Assembly: GCA_951394405.1 (NCBI GenBank)
Contig: OX596335.1
Coordinates: forward strand, 682,001-746,000
Origin: Coprinellus micaceus
Lineage: Eukaryota > Basidiomycota > Agaricomycetes > Agaricales > Psathyrellaceae
Length of the DNA: 64,000 bases
Direction: 5' to 3'
In this document: positions 12,601 to 25,100 of the stretch, piece by piece
Layout: each line of letters starts with the position of its first letter
Numbering within the stretch: the first letter of the stretch is position 1
Program-made: the position numbers and the translations under genes
Notes under the pieces: generated by a model
Told to the model about the DNA's origin: nothing
Database searches by the model: none
The model's input: only the letters and a program-made list of their open reading frames with translations

Positions 12601-15202
12601 TCGCGGTGAGAAATGCGACGTAGTGCGTGGACGCCTCATTGCTACCACAGCGCCGTATCACAGTAGAAGCTTTCGCGTACTCCTTTTGCTCGATGTAACA
12701 CAAAGCGGCCTTCCGATAGCATTTATTCGCCAACTCTGGGGACGGCTTGCTGAACAGGTGATGACCGCCGAGAAGGTACCAGTCCGCGGCTGAGGACCAC
12801 TTCTTCGCTTGAAACAGCTTGCCCCCAGATCGCCAAAGAAGCTGCATGAAAGGCGTGAATAATTGGCTCGACATAACAAGGGGGAAATGAAGTCCACCGT
12901 CATACACGCCGAAATCGGCACATTCCCTAATTCTGCATCTGCGTTGGAGAGCACTACGGACGCAATCATTAACGTGAAGAAGCGGTCGAGGGGGATGACA
13001 CCCCCATACTTACACGAAAACGTTTCTTCGAGAGTTTTGACTCCTCGACTGTGACTGTCATCTTTGGAACAATGGAAGACCATCGAAAGGAGGAGCCGGT
13101 CCATATAGTCACTTTCTCCAGATTTACAACTCAACGCTCGCTGTAGGGCATGATGGTGGATCGCAGTTATGACGGCACTGAAGAAAGATTAATTCGGTGG
13201 ATCGCACACAAGCAAACCGACTTACTGCTGCTGATTGAGGGAGGAAAGCTCTTGCAACAGCCTAATAGAAAGTTGGCTTCATCAGCATCCGACGACCAGG
13301 GACAGGCGGATGGGTGCGAACTCCGAGATATTCGAGTCTGCCCAAGCCATATGATCAACGATCGACTTTAAGGCTATATTCAGAAAGTGTCAGAGCTACA
13401 TAAACATCAATCACGCGAGGAAGAACACAACACACCCTCGGTAAGAGCCGATTCACGCGCTTTCCGCCGCTTATACACGGCCAATCTTAACCAACGAAGA
13501 CTCTGATATTCTTCACTTTCCTGCGGAGAACATCAGTCAAAGCTAGAACCGACAAATCGCTCGTGGGATTGAAGGTAGACGGAGCTTACCTTAGCTTGAC
13601 CACTGTCAATAATAGGGATAAGTTCGTCCAGAACGGCTTCAGCCCGGTCGTACGATTCCGAAGTGAAGTAAGCGAGCGCTGTTAAAACGCCTCTCAGAAC
13701 CGAGATGGTCGCTGAATCTTTGGAAGGGCACACCTAGCGTTCTAAGGATAGAAATCTTCATCATATCCGTCAGTACGGGGGAAGCTATAGGATGGAGATT
13801 CTCGAATCACGCTCACCCTCGCTTTTGGAACACTGTCGGCCGTTTCATCTGCAACTTTATCCATGAGTGTCAGTGCTCTTTGAAGCCAGGCAACCGATTC
13901 AGCGGCTTGAGCTTTCGATTCCTTTAACATCGAACTGCCCATAGCATGGAATTTGACAGCCAAGTACTCCCGCTTTGGATTCAGAATTGAAGTTAGCAAC
14001 GCAGATTCGAAGATAGATCGCATTAACACGCACGACTTCATGTGTTAGCAAAGCTAAGCGCTGTTCGTCCTCTGTCGCAGCCCGGTTACCACTGGGAATG
14101 GTATGAACCATCGACACTCGTACCTGTGATCTTCTTTGACATAAACTCCGCCACAGTCACATTACTCTCATTCCAAGCCTGGGGTGGGAGATGGGGAAAG
14201 GGAGACGCCATGCCGTGAGCCTTCTCATACGACGAAATGAAGTCGTGGAGATGGTACTCACCGCTTCCATTCTGCTGGAAAGGTACACAATTGTCGAACT
14301 CGCGATGTCCTGTCGGTATGTTCCTTCTGGATCTTCTGCCTGTCTGAGCATCTCTTCATACTTCGCGTAGGAGTTTGAGCGACCCGGGATCTGGACAGCG
14401 CAAGCATCTGTGTCAGCTTACCTTGGCCGCGCTCGTGAGCACAGTCCCAGCAATGGCGTGGCTGCCTCCATCTGATAGATTCGAGGGAAGTGGCGTTAGA
14501 CCTGGAGGTTCACATCTCTCGAAGGTAAACTGACTCACCAGACAAAGCGAGCCCCGTCTTACTCGCCATTCGGAGTAAGTTTAAAAGTGCTATACGGCGA
14601 ACTCTGGTTAGATAGTCCTGCGGAAGAACGCAGTGATTCTTTACTGTCGATTCCCGGCTTCAATTCTAAGCCGGCTTGGACTAGGCGGAAGGCCGCAAGC
14701 CTCACTGCGAAGTAGAACCTGGTGATCAGTTACGAACGCTGTTGACTTTGGCTCCCGAACCCACCTGCCCCAATCTGCGAACCCTGGTTTTGGCCGTCGC
14801 CGATACCAATTAGCCCGGATATATTCCAGAGATTGACACCTATAGTTCATTCAAAAGGTCGCATACAGCAAACATCGCGAGGCGTGCAAAGCGTTCCATG
14901 CCTTCCTGGTCCAGAGAATCGGTCATATGCTGGAACCCTTTGGCTGACTTCGGCCGCTGTTCGACAAACGTCTCTCCAAGTCTTGCGATCCTCTCGAGGT
15001 CAGGCGCTATCTGGGGGTGCACGGTGGGATCCTTGATGTATCCTTCTATGTGCGGCTTAATCTTAGATAGCAGTTCTGCGCGATTTAAAATGGGAAAAGC
15101 TGTAAAGCTTGATCACATAACAAGCGAGGTTTGGAAGGGAACGTTACCCATGATGGAATCGTATGTGTCTTGGGCCGTTGGAAAGGCCTTCTTCTTCTGC
15201 AT
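9640..15202 (-). CDS. SPO22: Spo22/Zip4-type meiosis protein (TPR-like), 962 aa in 31 exons
   Basis: Family Spo22/Zip4/TEX11: a TPR-like scaffold on meiotic chromosome axes needed for synapsis and crossover formation. Exons: 15202-15148, 15099-14902, 14839-14765, 14704-14645, 14589-14539, 14471-14422, 14360-14262, 14178-14124, 14071-14034, 13972-13817, 13733-13590, 13520-13436, 13373-13322, 13261-13226, 13177-13014, 12953-12922, 12841-12592, 12523-12509, 12448-12211, 12121-12081, 12001-11838, 11665-11569, 11440-11397, 11320-11132, 11054-10995, 10936-10909, 10776-10757, 10652-10476, 10148-10078, 9956-9866, 9693-9640. Family blocks: DQEGVNLWN, WRSGGKLFQAKKWSSAADWY, KAPDFDRKMLLLATHIAH, VEAMTLLRCMIKLI, DISWLWRRAYNSAVQGCSEW, RFSRWLRAIFTTML and YPMDERHWLLGTAFN. 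The summed length is an exact multiple of three. The intron after exon 2 appears to be GC-AG. Exons 18 (15 nt), 27 (20 nt) and 26 (28 nt) are micro-exons. A few junctions (around 14391-14421 and 10149-10475) are less certain than the rest. Confidence 0.88.
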
Positions 15203-15377
15203 TCTGTCAATTGTATATGGGCGCTGAGAACTCAAGGTTCTGGGCGGAAATGAAGCTGACGAGTATGTTATTGAATGAGGTTAGAGCAGAGAACACGCGA
15301 CCGCGCCTCAGTCCATTTGGCGCCGTGTTTGGTGCCTGTTTGATCTTCTCACAGTACACGTGAATGTCACGCAGTCA

Positions 15378-15910
15378 CAAGCATCGTGTCGCCATCAATT
15401 TCTGCTCTCCTCCCAACCACGACCACGAAGTCTGCTGCAGCTCTCCCGCGACGTAAATGCTATACGCCATGCTTCTCAAGGGCAAATGGATCTCTACTCT
15501 TCCGAAGATGACCATCTGCGCCACATCTTAGCCCCGAACAAGTTGACGAAAGCACCAGGGATGAGGCGAACTCGCTCGTCGCGAGGCTAGGACGGATATC
15601 TTGGTTCTAACACCGCGCAGATGGGTTCTCTCCAGCCCACCATGACCTCATTATTACTCGCTTGCTTGACCCTGTATCACTGCGAGAAGGCATATCTCTA
15701 TCCTGGGACAGAGTGCTGCAGCGCTCCCAAGAAGTCCTTGATGCATCCCGCCGCGATTTCAGCTCAGTTACCCTGTTCTATTCTGTTCAGCGGCCATCTG
15801 CTGTCCTGGTGTACTCTGATGCCTTGCCTGTGAGTCGGCCCTGTTCTCACACCGTTTCTAGCCACCTTAACCAAGTAGCAAACAGGCTCTGGCGAGAATG
15901 ATGATCAACC
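15378..15910 (+). other. Possible coding stretch of unknown identity, perhaps a pseudogene
   Basis: Two segments look protein-like. One (about 15420-15590) reads LLQLSRDVNAIRHASQGQ and SSEDDHLRHILAPNKL. The second (about 15610-15830) reads SLREGISLSWDRVLQRSQEV and RRDFSSVTLFYSVQRPSAVL, followed by a good donor (gtgagt) at 15830. I could not join them with a phase-consistent intron, and I do not recognise the family. It may be a real gene divergent from SPO22 with unusual splicing, or a decayed copy. Confidence 0.3.
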
Positions 15911-16977
15911 TCCCGCTTGCCATCTGTCGTGCTATCGACACGCTACTGCAAATGTGTGCTGGTAGCGAGGCGTACAATGTTCCCCAGCTCCGCAGCCCCT
16001 TATGCGATCGCTCTCACAACAGATGCGCTACGGTCAATACGATCGCAACTATGGCTTTGGTGGAGGCTAGGTGGGGGCATGTGTCCTGATATCTCCGTGT
16101 CGCGCGAGGTCATGCACCCCTACGTTCTAAAGTTAGCAAAATGCAGTCTACTACGGGTGGAAACCCTGAGACGATGACGAGTTGAAGCTCCGCGCAGCCC
16201 TTCAATATAATCGACGAATCTCGTCTGACCTCGTGCGGGCAGGGGTGTACGCTGGCAACAGTCAAACGCAGCGTTCAATTCGGACTAGGCCAGCTGTCGC
16301 TTCATCGGGTGCACTGGGTTTTCCCTGATCCACGGCCAAGGATGGCGCCACGTCTCAAGCTCGCTGTATGTTCGCACTACGGAAGCTGGAATGCAGGGGG
16401 TGGGTAAGCGAGCCGCAGCTTAAGGCACTGCGAGATCACCATCTTGTCCTAGGAGACCGAAGAATGGAATATGGATGGAGCCCGGTAACCTTTCGAAAAG
16501 AAGTAAATCGCATCGCATCTTGCCACGGATACAGAACTCAGACAGGTAAGCAAAAGTATAACCTGGAGTAATCAACCCACAAATTTATCGGGCGATACTC
16601 ACTTATCGATTGATGTATACAGGTGAATGGAAATGAAAGCCCCAAAGGAAGGCCAAAAGAACTCGCGCGGGGTATTCAGTTTGAGAGGGGCCAGCCCCGC
16701 GTTGGGTGGGCGCAGAAGGACGTGGTAGGGAAACAACATTTCTATCGGACGCGCCGCCGGTGGGCCGCGGTCACAATGGTATGAATTGTACCCTTGCTGA
16801 CGCCCCCGAAATTATGGATACGAAGTGTCTCCGCCGCCGCAAGTGTCTCGCCGCGAAATACTCCGTCCAGACTTCCCGTTTTCGCGCATCGTGGCGTTGA
16901 AATCCACGCCGTGGACCGGGAACTATTCAACTGAAGAGGGGGTCCTGGGATCCGAGAGTCTCGCGTCCTGAGCTGTG

Positions 16978-17020
16978 CGTTCGTTCGTTCGTTCATTCGT
17001 TCGTTCATTCGTTCGTCCGT
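16978..17020. repeat. GTTC/GTTCATTC tetranucleotide repeat
   Basis: About ten imperfect copies of gttc (some cattc) in tandem. On the - strand the frame across it reads as repeated N-E-R-T, an artefact of the repeat rather than a protein. Confidence 0.9.
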
Positions 17021-19627
17021 TTTCGATCCTGATTCCTGATGCTTCGACCTGGAGGCTATCACCCATCCAGAACAAGCAGGTGCTACGTTTCGGGAAAACG
17101 CGATTGAGTTGCTGCGTGCGCATGACACTTCGTTACTTACCCATTTCAGCCAGCTCGTTGACGGATGTTGACAAGTGGGAGCAGTGTTGCTGCGAGAGTG
17201 GCGCCGCCGTAGCGCTTTCGCCCCCCTGGCGAACGCGGACACGTACGCAGAGATCCCCAAGTGTTGTAGCTTGTCACCGCCCATATACTTGAAAGCTCCA
17301 CGCTATTCAAATGCCTATACAGGTACACCGGAGCCAAGTAACGTACGCACTTACCTACTTATCACAGTTATGGCGATGAATTCTTGCTATCATTTCCTAA
17401 CTGCTTGGTTTCAACTTACACCTGACTCCATGATGATCTCCTCTGACCCTATCAGAAACGACTCGGAATGTCGGTGTCTAAGCTGGTCGAAGCCTGTCCA
17501 CGCACCCTTGCTCGTTATCACATCCACAACTTCCGGCGAGGCTTTGACAAAAGAACACTTTACTGGGTTCCGGAGCTCGACTCTGGAGCTGGCGCCGGTA
17601 CAAAGCATCCTTCATCAATCCAACAGAACACTCAAATTCGATATTCCCTTCACTATTAGAGGGCTCTGATCGCAGAAAGAAGAGGTAAGAATTGGGAAGG
17701 GGGTGCTACTTCCGAAGCTCGTGCAACGAATGTCATGACCGAACTCAGGTCGTGGTGCGGTGTGTGGTGCCGTGCGGTGGGAGGAGCAAGACTAACACAG
17801 ATTGGCTTTGTGGAACTGGAATTTTGAAGGGAGATCTCGGCGTTTGAAGCGCACCAACTCGAACATTAATCGAACCTGGTACCCACCCAACGCGAGGCGA
17901 GCTCCTTCCTGATTCCCCGGGCACACTTACTCTGCCTGGGTGGCACGGGCACGTTTGACAGCTAACAGGTTTGACTGTGACGCTGGTTCGCTCGTTTTGC
18001 TCCGGCGTGGCGATTCACCTGAACAATCGAGTTGAGAGAGGGGAACGTGGGGTGGCGTCCGCGGGCTTTCAACCTCCTCGCTGCTGGCTAGTCTCTTTCC
18101 CAAATTCCGTTCGTCATGGGCAACAGGCTGGTTCGGGCCTGGGTTGACTGAGTCACTGGCGTAGTACGTTAGCGGCAGCTTGATGAAATGACGGGCCTGA
18201 CAACATAGCATGCATACATACTTTCACGCACGACTCGACTCGGACTAGAGACTTATCCTCGCAAGGAAGGGTCAATGGGCCACCTGCCCAGGTAAGCCGG
18301 CGTGCGCAATTGAATATTGGGCGCCTGCAGGGTTTAGGCCCCTAGACGAAATTTCGAATGAAATGATGTTCTGATTATGGGGCTACGCTACGTACATGCA
18401 TACCTTCTTTGAAGGGAGACGACCTCGACTCGGGTATGTGGGTACGTTACTTGAGTGTACATGGTACGCGAGGAGAGGTCACTTGATGTTGGCCCTTGGG
18501 TGCGGGACGGGGGACCCTATCCTAACTATCAGGTTGACGTTAACCCTAGTATCCTGCCCAATCCTACCAGGACAGCGAAGGTTACGCGAAAAGGCCTTTT
18601 GGGGTACGGTTAGGAACAAAGGCAAGGTCCCTACAATTCCTAGCCTTTCCTAGCGTAATAAAGGTACATACAGACCCTGGCGCTTTCGCTTCCTCGCCGC
18701 TCACGTCCCGACGTCCCGACTCACAATGGACCCATCATACGACGGGTTGATTACTCTAATAATATATAAGTTGTGATGATGTCGCTGCGGCGAGCGACCG
18801 GAGCGAAGAACTTGAACGAGGACGAAGGATGAGATGTGCCCGGTCGATCCTGACACTGTGGGCGCCAGTTGTGGGTTGTGTTATGAGCCGGTTCGGTTCG
18901 GCGTTATTAGGGTATCCCCATTCCGGATGCGTAATTTTGAGCCGGCGCTCACTGGCAATTGGGTTGATTTGATTTGATTTGATTGCAGGAGGTTCGAACT
19001 TTTCGGCTCGCTGATGAGCCAGAGCCAGCCACACGGAGGTGACGTACTGAACGATTGTTCGCTCACTCTCCTCAAGTTCCCATCCAGCCACCACCACCTT
19101 GATCATGACTTTTGACCGTTCCCCAGTCCACCCACCACGAATGCAGACTCCGCCGTTCTCAGTGTTATCTTGGTATCATCGAGAGAGATGTAATTCGAGG
19201 GCCTGGTGCTCGGGTTATCGTACGGAGTGGTAATACCGTTCGCCGTTCGGTGATCCAGGGAGAGGTGGACATCTTAGCATCTCGTCTTATCGTCCCGTCC
19301 TTTCTTGGGGAGGGTTTATGGATATGTCTGGGTACGTCCCCCAAGACCAAGCCCTCGGATGCCTGAGTGGTATACCGTGACACCAGGCCCTGGTGCCTTT
19401 ACCGGTCGGACGTCTCCATGTCATCGAGCGCTGCCGATACCCCTTCCCTTCCCTTTCTTGGGTGCGTTCACCCATATTGGCACGGTTCTACGTTGGTTCT
19501 CTGGGGGTCTTTGGGCTATGGGGCCTGGGGCTCTAGGCCTCGCTCGCTCGCCCCACAAGTGAGTACCCGCGTGCAATCTAATCTTCTTCTTTGTCTCTTC
19601 AACCGGTAAGAGCAACCTGCTAGCGAC

Positions 19628-20427
19628 CTTATCCAGCAGGTCTTCTTCGGTAAGTATGCAAGTACTTGGTAACGACACTACAACCGCGACCACTTACCCA
19701 CTCCGAGCAGCGGTACCACTTGGCACTTTGGCTCTCTGTGGCTCTACTTACTTACTCACTAGGAGACCGGGTACTGACCCCCCTCGCTTCACAGGCCCGC
19801 TGTGTAAAGTTAAATGAGGGTGCACCTTGCACCCATGGGGCGTTTGGCCTTTGGGCGCAGTGTAGGTTTTAACGGGTATGTGGGTTTTAACGGGTACGTG
19901 CGACCTCTCCTCCCCGTTATGAATTCATGGTACGTATTCCCGTTAGGTGCGGTGCAACCAGGGGGTATGATCTCTTCAGCCGTTTAGAGCTCACCTTATC
20001 CAGCGGTTCTTCTGGGTAAGTGCTGTAGCGACGACGCGACAAGCGCGACCAGCGGTAGTACCACTTGGCACTTTGGCTCTACAGCTAGGAGACCGGGTAC
20101 CTAAGGTAAGGTAATCACCACACCCATACCGCCGCTCCAACTCGCCTCCTCGCTTAACATGCCCGCTGTGTAAAGTTAAATGAGGGTGGGGTGTTTGGTG
20201 TTCAGGCTGGGCGGCGCAGTGTAGGTTTTAGGGGGTATGTGTGTGTGTGTTATAGGGTGTGTAGAGGGTATGTGCGGGTTATGAGGGTATGTGTGTGGGT
20301 ATAGAGGGTATGCGTGTATTATAGAGGGTATGTGGGATTCCTCCTTTCCTCCCCTTTTTTGAGTTATGAATTCATGGTGTTCATGGTATTCATGGGATGT
20401 ATTCCCGTTAGGTGGGGTGCAACCAGG
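19628..20427. repeat. Diverged direct tandem duplication (~340-430 bp units)
   Basis: Copy 1 (about 19628-19962) and copy 2 (about 19995-20427) share the same ordered blocks: cttatccagc, ccacttggcactttggctct, aggagaccgggtac, tgtgtaaagttaaatgag, gcgcagtgtaggtttta, ttatgaattcatggt and tattcccgttaggtg. Copy 2 is longer because it carries a GT-rich minisatellite (gagggtatgtg-type units, 20236-20335). No open frame is conserved between the copies. The origin is unknown; it could be a fragment of a non-coding element. Confidence 0.8.
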
Positions 20428-21862
20428 CAGTAATGTAAGGTATAAGGGGGGCCAGGCGCTGGGTGTCTCCATGGGGTGGGATGCCAGGTGCGATGGCCCA
20501 TGGGGTGTGCCGCAGTGTAGGTTGGCTGGCTGGCTGGGTGGACCGCAGGTATGGTAACATCGTATGGCATGGTATGGTATGGCCATGTTGCGAGGCAGCA
20601 GAAACGTACGTATGTCATGTACGTTGTTCCTGCGACGGAACAATCGAAATTTTGAGTTTTAGGGCAGCGTGCAGCGTGCTGCAGCGGGTTTCGTCTCGAA
20701 GTATGGAGAGCATGAGATCGTGCGTCGTATGTATGTTATCAACGACTTGTCAACGACGTAGTAAGCTACGTAGGGTGGGTCGTGCGCATGCGACGGATCC
20801 TCGGTCCAACGTTCCCCCCTGCGGCTCGTTTGGGGGTATACTAAATGCTAAGCAAATTTATGTAGGCCGAAGAGCGACTCGTGCGTCGAATGAATTCTGT
20901 TGGGTATTGAATAATGAGTATTGAAGAATGAGCCGGCGACTTGATCAGCAAATGCATATGCAATTTGTCGTGGATCCGGTCCTCGTCGCTCCAGCTCCAA
21001 GCACTCAGTCAGCCCATTGGATCTTGAATTTTGCGACGCGAGTAAGATCTATGTACCGAGCGAGGTACGTATGCATGCTAGGTACTAGGTACCCGGGAGT
21101 TCCTGACCCTCCTGCACCTGGGTGATCGTCCTTCCCCCGAATCGAATCGAACTCAAGTTTGCTATTATTGTTGCTACGATTTACGTGCTAGGCGGGCCCC
21201 AGAAAGGCTTTGGGGTCAAGGGATAGGGACGATGATGCAGATGATGATGGGTGATGATTGAGGAATCAGAGTAGAGGTGTGTATGTACATTTCGAGAGTG
21301 TTAAGCACCGTTTGAGTAAATGCGAGGAAAGGAAGCGGGTTGACAGGTGGGTAGCCAAGCGGCGATGTCGAAGCAAGGACACTTTGGGGGCCTCCGATTG
21401 AACGTACTTAGTACCGAAGAGACTGGGACGGACGGACGGACGACCCCTCTTGGACCGCCGCAAGGACAACCCGGCGAGACCCTGAAAAGATTCTCCGAGT
21501 TACCCCAAGGCTCCGTCCGTCCGTCATAATCTTTGTCTTGTGGATCAGAAGCGCCAAATGGATTCTGGATGTCGGATGGATGGTGATTGTGGCCCAGGCG
21601 CCGGTGCTACAGACGCTGCATACCCTTGAGACAAGGGGGTGGTGCCATAAGGGAGGGGGCCCACACCGTAACGGGAACGAACGCCTTGCGTGCGGGCAGA
21701 GAGGAACTTGGGAAGGGGAAGCCGGAGAAGATGGCTGAATTGAAGTGGGCTTGTTGTTAGGTTACCCTGTAAGAGAAAGATGGGGGACGCGATAAGGAGG
21801 TACCCTCGTTTTTTTTTTTGGTGTTACGTTACGAGAGCAGCCGCTGTGAACCGAATCGAGTG

Positions 21863-21958
21863 GGTTGGTTGGTTGGTTGGTTGGTTGGCAAATGGATCGG
21901 GGATTCCATTTCGATTTCTCCTTTTGCGAGGGGGAGATAAATAAATAAATAAATAAAA
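21863..21958. repeat. Simple repeats upstream of the cyclin gene: (TTGG)n and (ATAA)n
   Basis: About six ttgg units at 21863-21888 and about five ataa units at 21936-21958, within 300 bases of the cyclin start codon. A short T-run lies at about 21811-21820. Confidence 0.9.
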
Positions 21959-22143
21959 GGGTTAGCTGGATCTCGATCTGCAGCTCGGTTGTTGTGTGGG
22001 CCGGCTCGGGTGGGCGGACGAGCTGAGAGTGCCTGTGCCCGCCGCCGCTTTATATCATAGACCAATAACTCTCCGGGCCCTTTTCATTTTTTCACTCTTT
22101 TGAGCTTTTCGTCGTTCGTTTTCTGCAAGCCTCTCCATGCTCA

Positions 22144-25100
22144 ATGGCCGTCGCACTCATGGCCTCTCCACCATTCACCCACTACCACCAGTCTCCCCAC
22201 CATTTCACCCACCACCACTCCCAGTGGCAAGCCTCAACCAGCCAGCCTCCACCAGCAAAGCACGCCCCGCCGACCCCGCCGATGTCCTCCACCTTTGAGG
22301 CTAGGCGCCCCACCGGCCACCAGGACTATCCCGCCGCCAACGGGCCAGTTCCGGGGCCATCGCGGGTCGCGCTCCCGCCCATAGCACACTTGGACAGGAC
22401 ACTCAGTTCTATGCAGCCTTGTGAGTTTTCTGCGAATTCGTAGAGAGAAGGGGGGGAAAGCTCATTAGCGATTAAAAAGTGACGCCGCCAGATGATGGCG
22501 AGTCGGCGACGGGGACGAGATTGCCGCCTATTCTGCCTGGGTATCACCACCACGAGAGCCCTGCGGCGATGTCCGTCGACGACCTGTTCGTCTCAACCAC
22601 AACCTCAAAACACTCCCTCTACGAAATCCCCGCTCCCCCGCCATCCGCACCAGTGGAATACGAGTCCAATCGCTCGTACGCACCCCACCGCCATGCAACC
22701 TACTCGCACTACGAGCCTCGCCCGGAGCCAGAGCAGCAGCATCCAACGGTACTAGCACCCGCGTACGAACCACCAGCACCAGCACCAGCACCCGCCCCAG
22801 CAGCACCCCCCGCACCCCCGGCTGTATGCGTCTGGGACTCCGCCCCGCACCTCATCGACTGGCTCGACTTTACGCGCAACCGCAGCGCCCACTTCATCGC
22901 GGAAAAGACCTGCGAGATGATCTGCTACCTCTGGTTCGCAGAGCGTCCGGTGACGCGACGGCCCACGCCTTCCACGGGGAGTAGCAATCGCACGACGGAG
23001 GGGGGATCACAGGTGAACGGTGGGGAACACGGCGCGTTGAGTGGGAGGGACGCGTCGATGAGTTACCCGAGCCCACACCATTCCCCTTCGTCCCCCTCGC
23101 GTGTCACAGGTGCTGCTCCGAGCGAGCTGTCGACCCTCCTCTCGGTCCCAAATTCAGGACACTTGTCCGCCAAGACCCTGAACAGCAACTCGCCCACCCG
23201 ATCCTCACCGTCCACCCTCCAACTGGTCGCCACCCCCTCTTTCATCTCCTTCATGCAAAAGCTCCTCGAGACAACCCAGGTGTCGCAGAGCGTCATCGTC
23301 CTGTCGCTGCACTACATCTACCGGCTGAAGGAGCGCAACCACTTCACCCGCGCACAAAGGGGGAGCGAGTTTCGGATTGCGGTAGCTGGGCTCATGATGG
23401 CGAACAAGTTCCTTGACGAGTACGTTGTCTTTATGCTCGTATCTACGCGCTATTATCCAACCTTACGTTGATTAAAACAGCAACACCTACACTAACAAGA
23501 CGTGGTCCGAGGTATCGGGAATTGAGCTGGAGGAAATCAACCGCATGGAGCGCGAGTTTCTACTCGGCGTTGAATTCAACCTGTATGTGGACAAGCCCAC
23601 GTACGAGAGCTGGTTGAACCTCCTGAAGGGGCTGGTCCAAGCGAAGGAGAAGGACTCGATGTCGGCGAGGAGCAGGGAGTCGGTGTCGAGGAGGAGGGAC
23701 GCGAGGAAAGTGTCGGCTCGCTATCACCCTCAGCCTCAAAGACCTACCACCAAACCTCAACCGCAGTATCAACCCGCTTCTCACTCGACTGCCAACAACT
23801 ACGCTACCCCCACCCGCCTTCCACCCCTTTCCCGAGCAGTCCCCGCAGCGGCGTACTACTACCCCCACACCTCCTCCTCCAACTCCCAATACACCGCCCC
23901 AGCCGTCCCGCAAACCCAACCCCGCGCTTCGACCGTCTCCACCCACTACCCCCGCGCCCGGTCCATCTCCCCCACCCCCGTCGGGTACTCCGACGTCCGC
24001 ATGGACGACTCGGACCCCACCACCAACTCTACCCACCCCCACCATCCTTCCCACGCAGCCAACTTCCTCGCCGCGTCGACGAACAAACGCACCGCCGAAG
24101 CCGCCTTCTCACCCACCAGCGCCTCCTTCGGCGCGCACCTCCCGAGCAAGCGGCCCTCGTCGATGGTCCTCACCATCCCCGATACGTCCTTCTCCTCTGG
24201 GATGGGCATCATGAACCAGGCCCAGACCAGCAGCTCCGCGGGGACGACGGGGTCGAGTGCGAGTGCGGGGTACGATAACAGCCCACTGGAGAGTCTGTCG
24301 GACTTTTCGAGGATGAGTCTTGTGGAGGGCGGGAGTCCGGAGAAGAGGCAGAGGCAGGAGCGGGAGCGTGAGCGGGAGATGGGGAGGTATCAGCCGGTGC
24401 CTGCTGTCGTTCAGCAGCAGCAGCCTGCGATGGTCCCCACGACGCTCGTCGCGCCCTACTCGTACCGCGTCGACGCGAGGAGCCAGGCGTCGAAGCCCCA
24501 GGAGCTGTACTTCTACACCCTCGCGTCGTCGCCCATGGAACCCCCCGTCCCCCCGCGCTCACGAAACAGCCGGAAGCGCGGTGTCTCGAACGCGTCTGAA
24601 GCTCCTGCGTCTGTGGGCGGGGAGCAGCAGGACCAGAGCATGGACGATGACGGCGACGAGAGCGTCGTGGAGATGGACAGGGAGGAGTGGGAGCGCGAGC
24701 GCGATGCACACGGGGAGCGGAGGCGGACGAGGAAGGCGCGGTTGATGAGGACGCAGACGTCGTCGACGTCGTCTTCGGTTGACGCGAGTGTGGGTGCCCA
24801 GCCGGGGGCGTATGCGTACGATTTCAGCCGCTCGTTGAATGCGTATAGGCAGCAACAGCCGCTGAACCATTATACGGCGACGGGTGGGCTGTACCATGTC
24901 CATCATCCCCCCAGTGCGGGTACTGCTGCTGCACCGTCGTCGACGACGACGACGACGCTTTTGCCACCGATTGGGCTGGGACACCACCACCAGGCGGCGC
25001 CGAGGCATGCGCAGTATGTGCCGACGATGGTGCAGAGTGCGAGTACGAGTCCGGCGAGTGGGGTTGTGTATGTGCAGAGGAGTGGGGAGGTTGGGTATGC

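Larger units (their letters stand above)
15203..22143. other. 6.9-kb gene-poor region between SPO22 and the cyclin gene
   Basis: No complete gene was recognised. It holds a possible unassigned coding stretch at about 15378-15910, a tetranucleotide repeat near 16980, a diverged tandem duplication at 19628-20427, and simple repeats at 21863-21958 just upstream of the cyclin gene; each is listed separately. The first 200 bases should contain the SPO22 promoter. The remainder shows no family motif on either strand. Confidence 0.5.

Noticed and set aside
16742..17284. 180-codon - strand frame containing NERTNERT repeats
   Set aside because: The repeat comes from the gttc microsatellite; the flanks show no domain.
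20366..20924. Trp/Gly-rich frames over the tandem duplication
   Set aside because: They come from GT- and ATGG-rich repeats and are not shared by the other copy.
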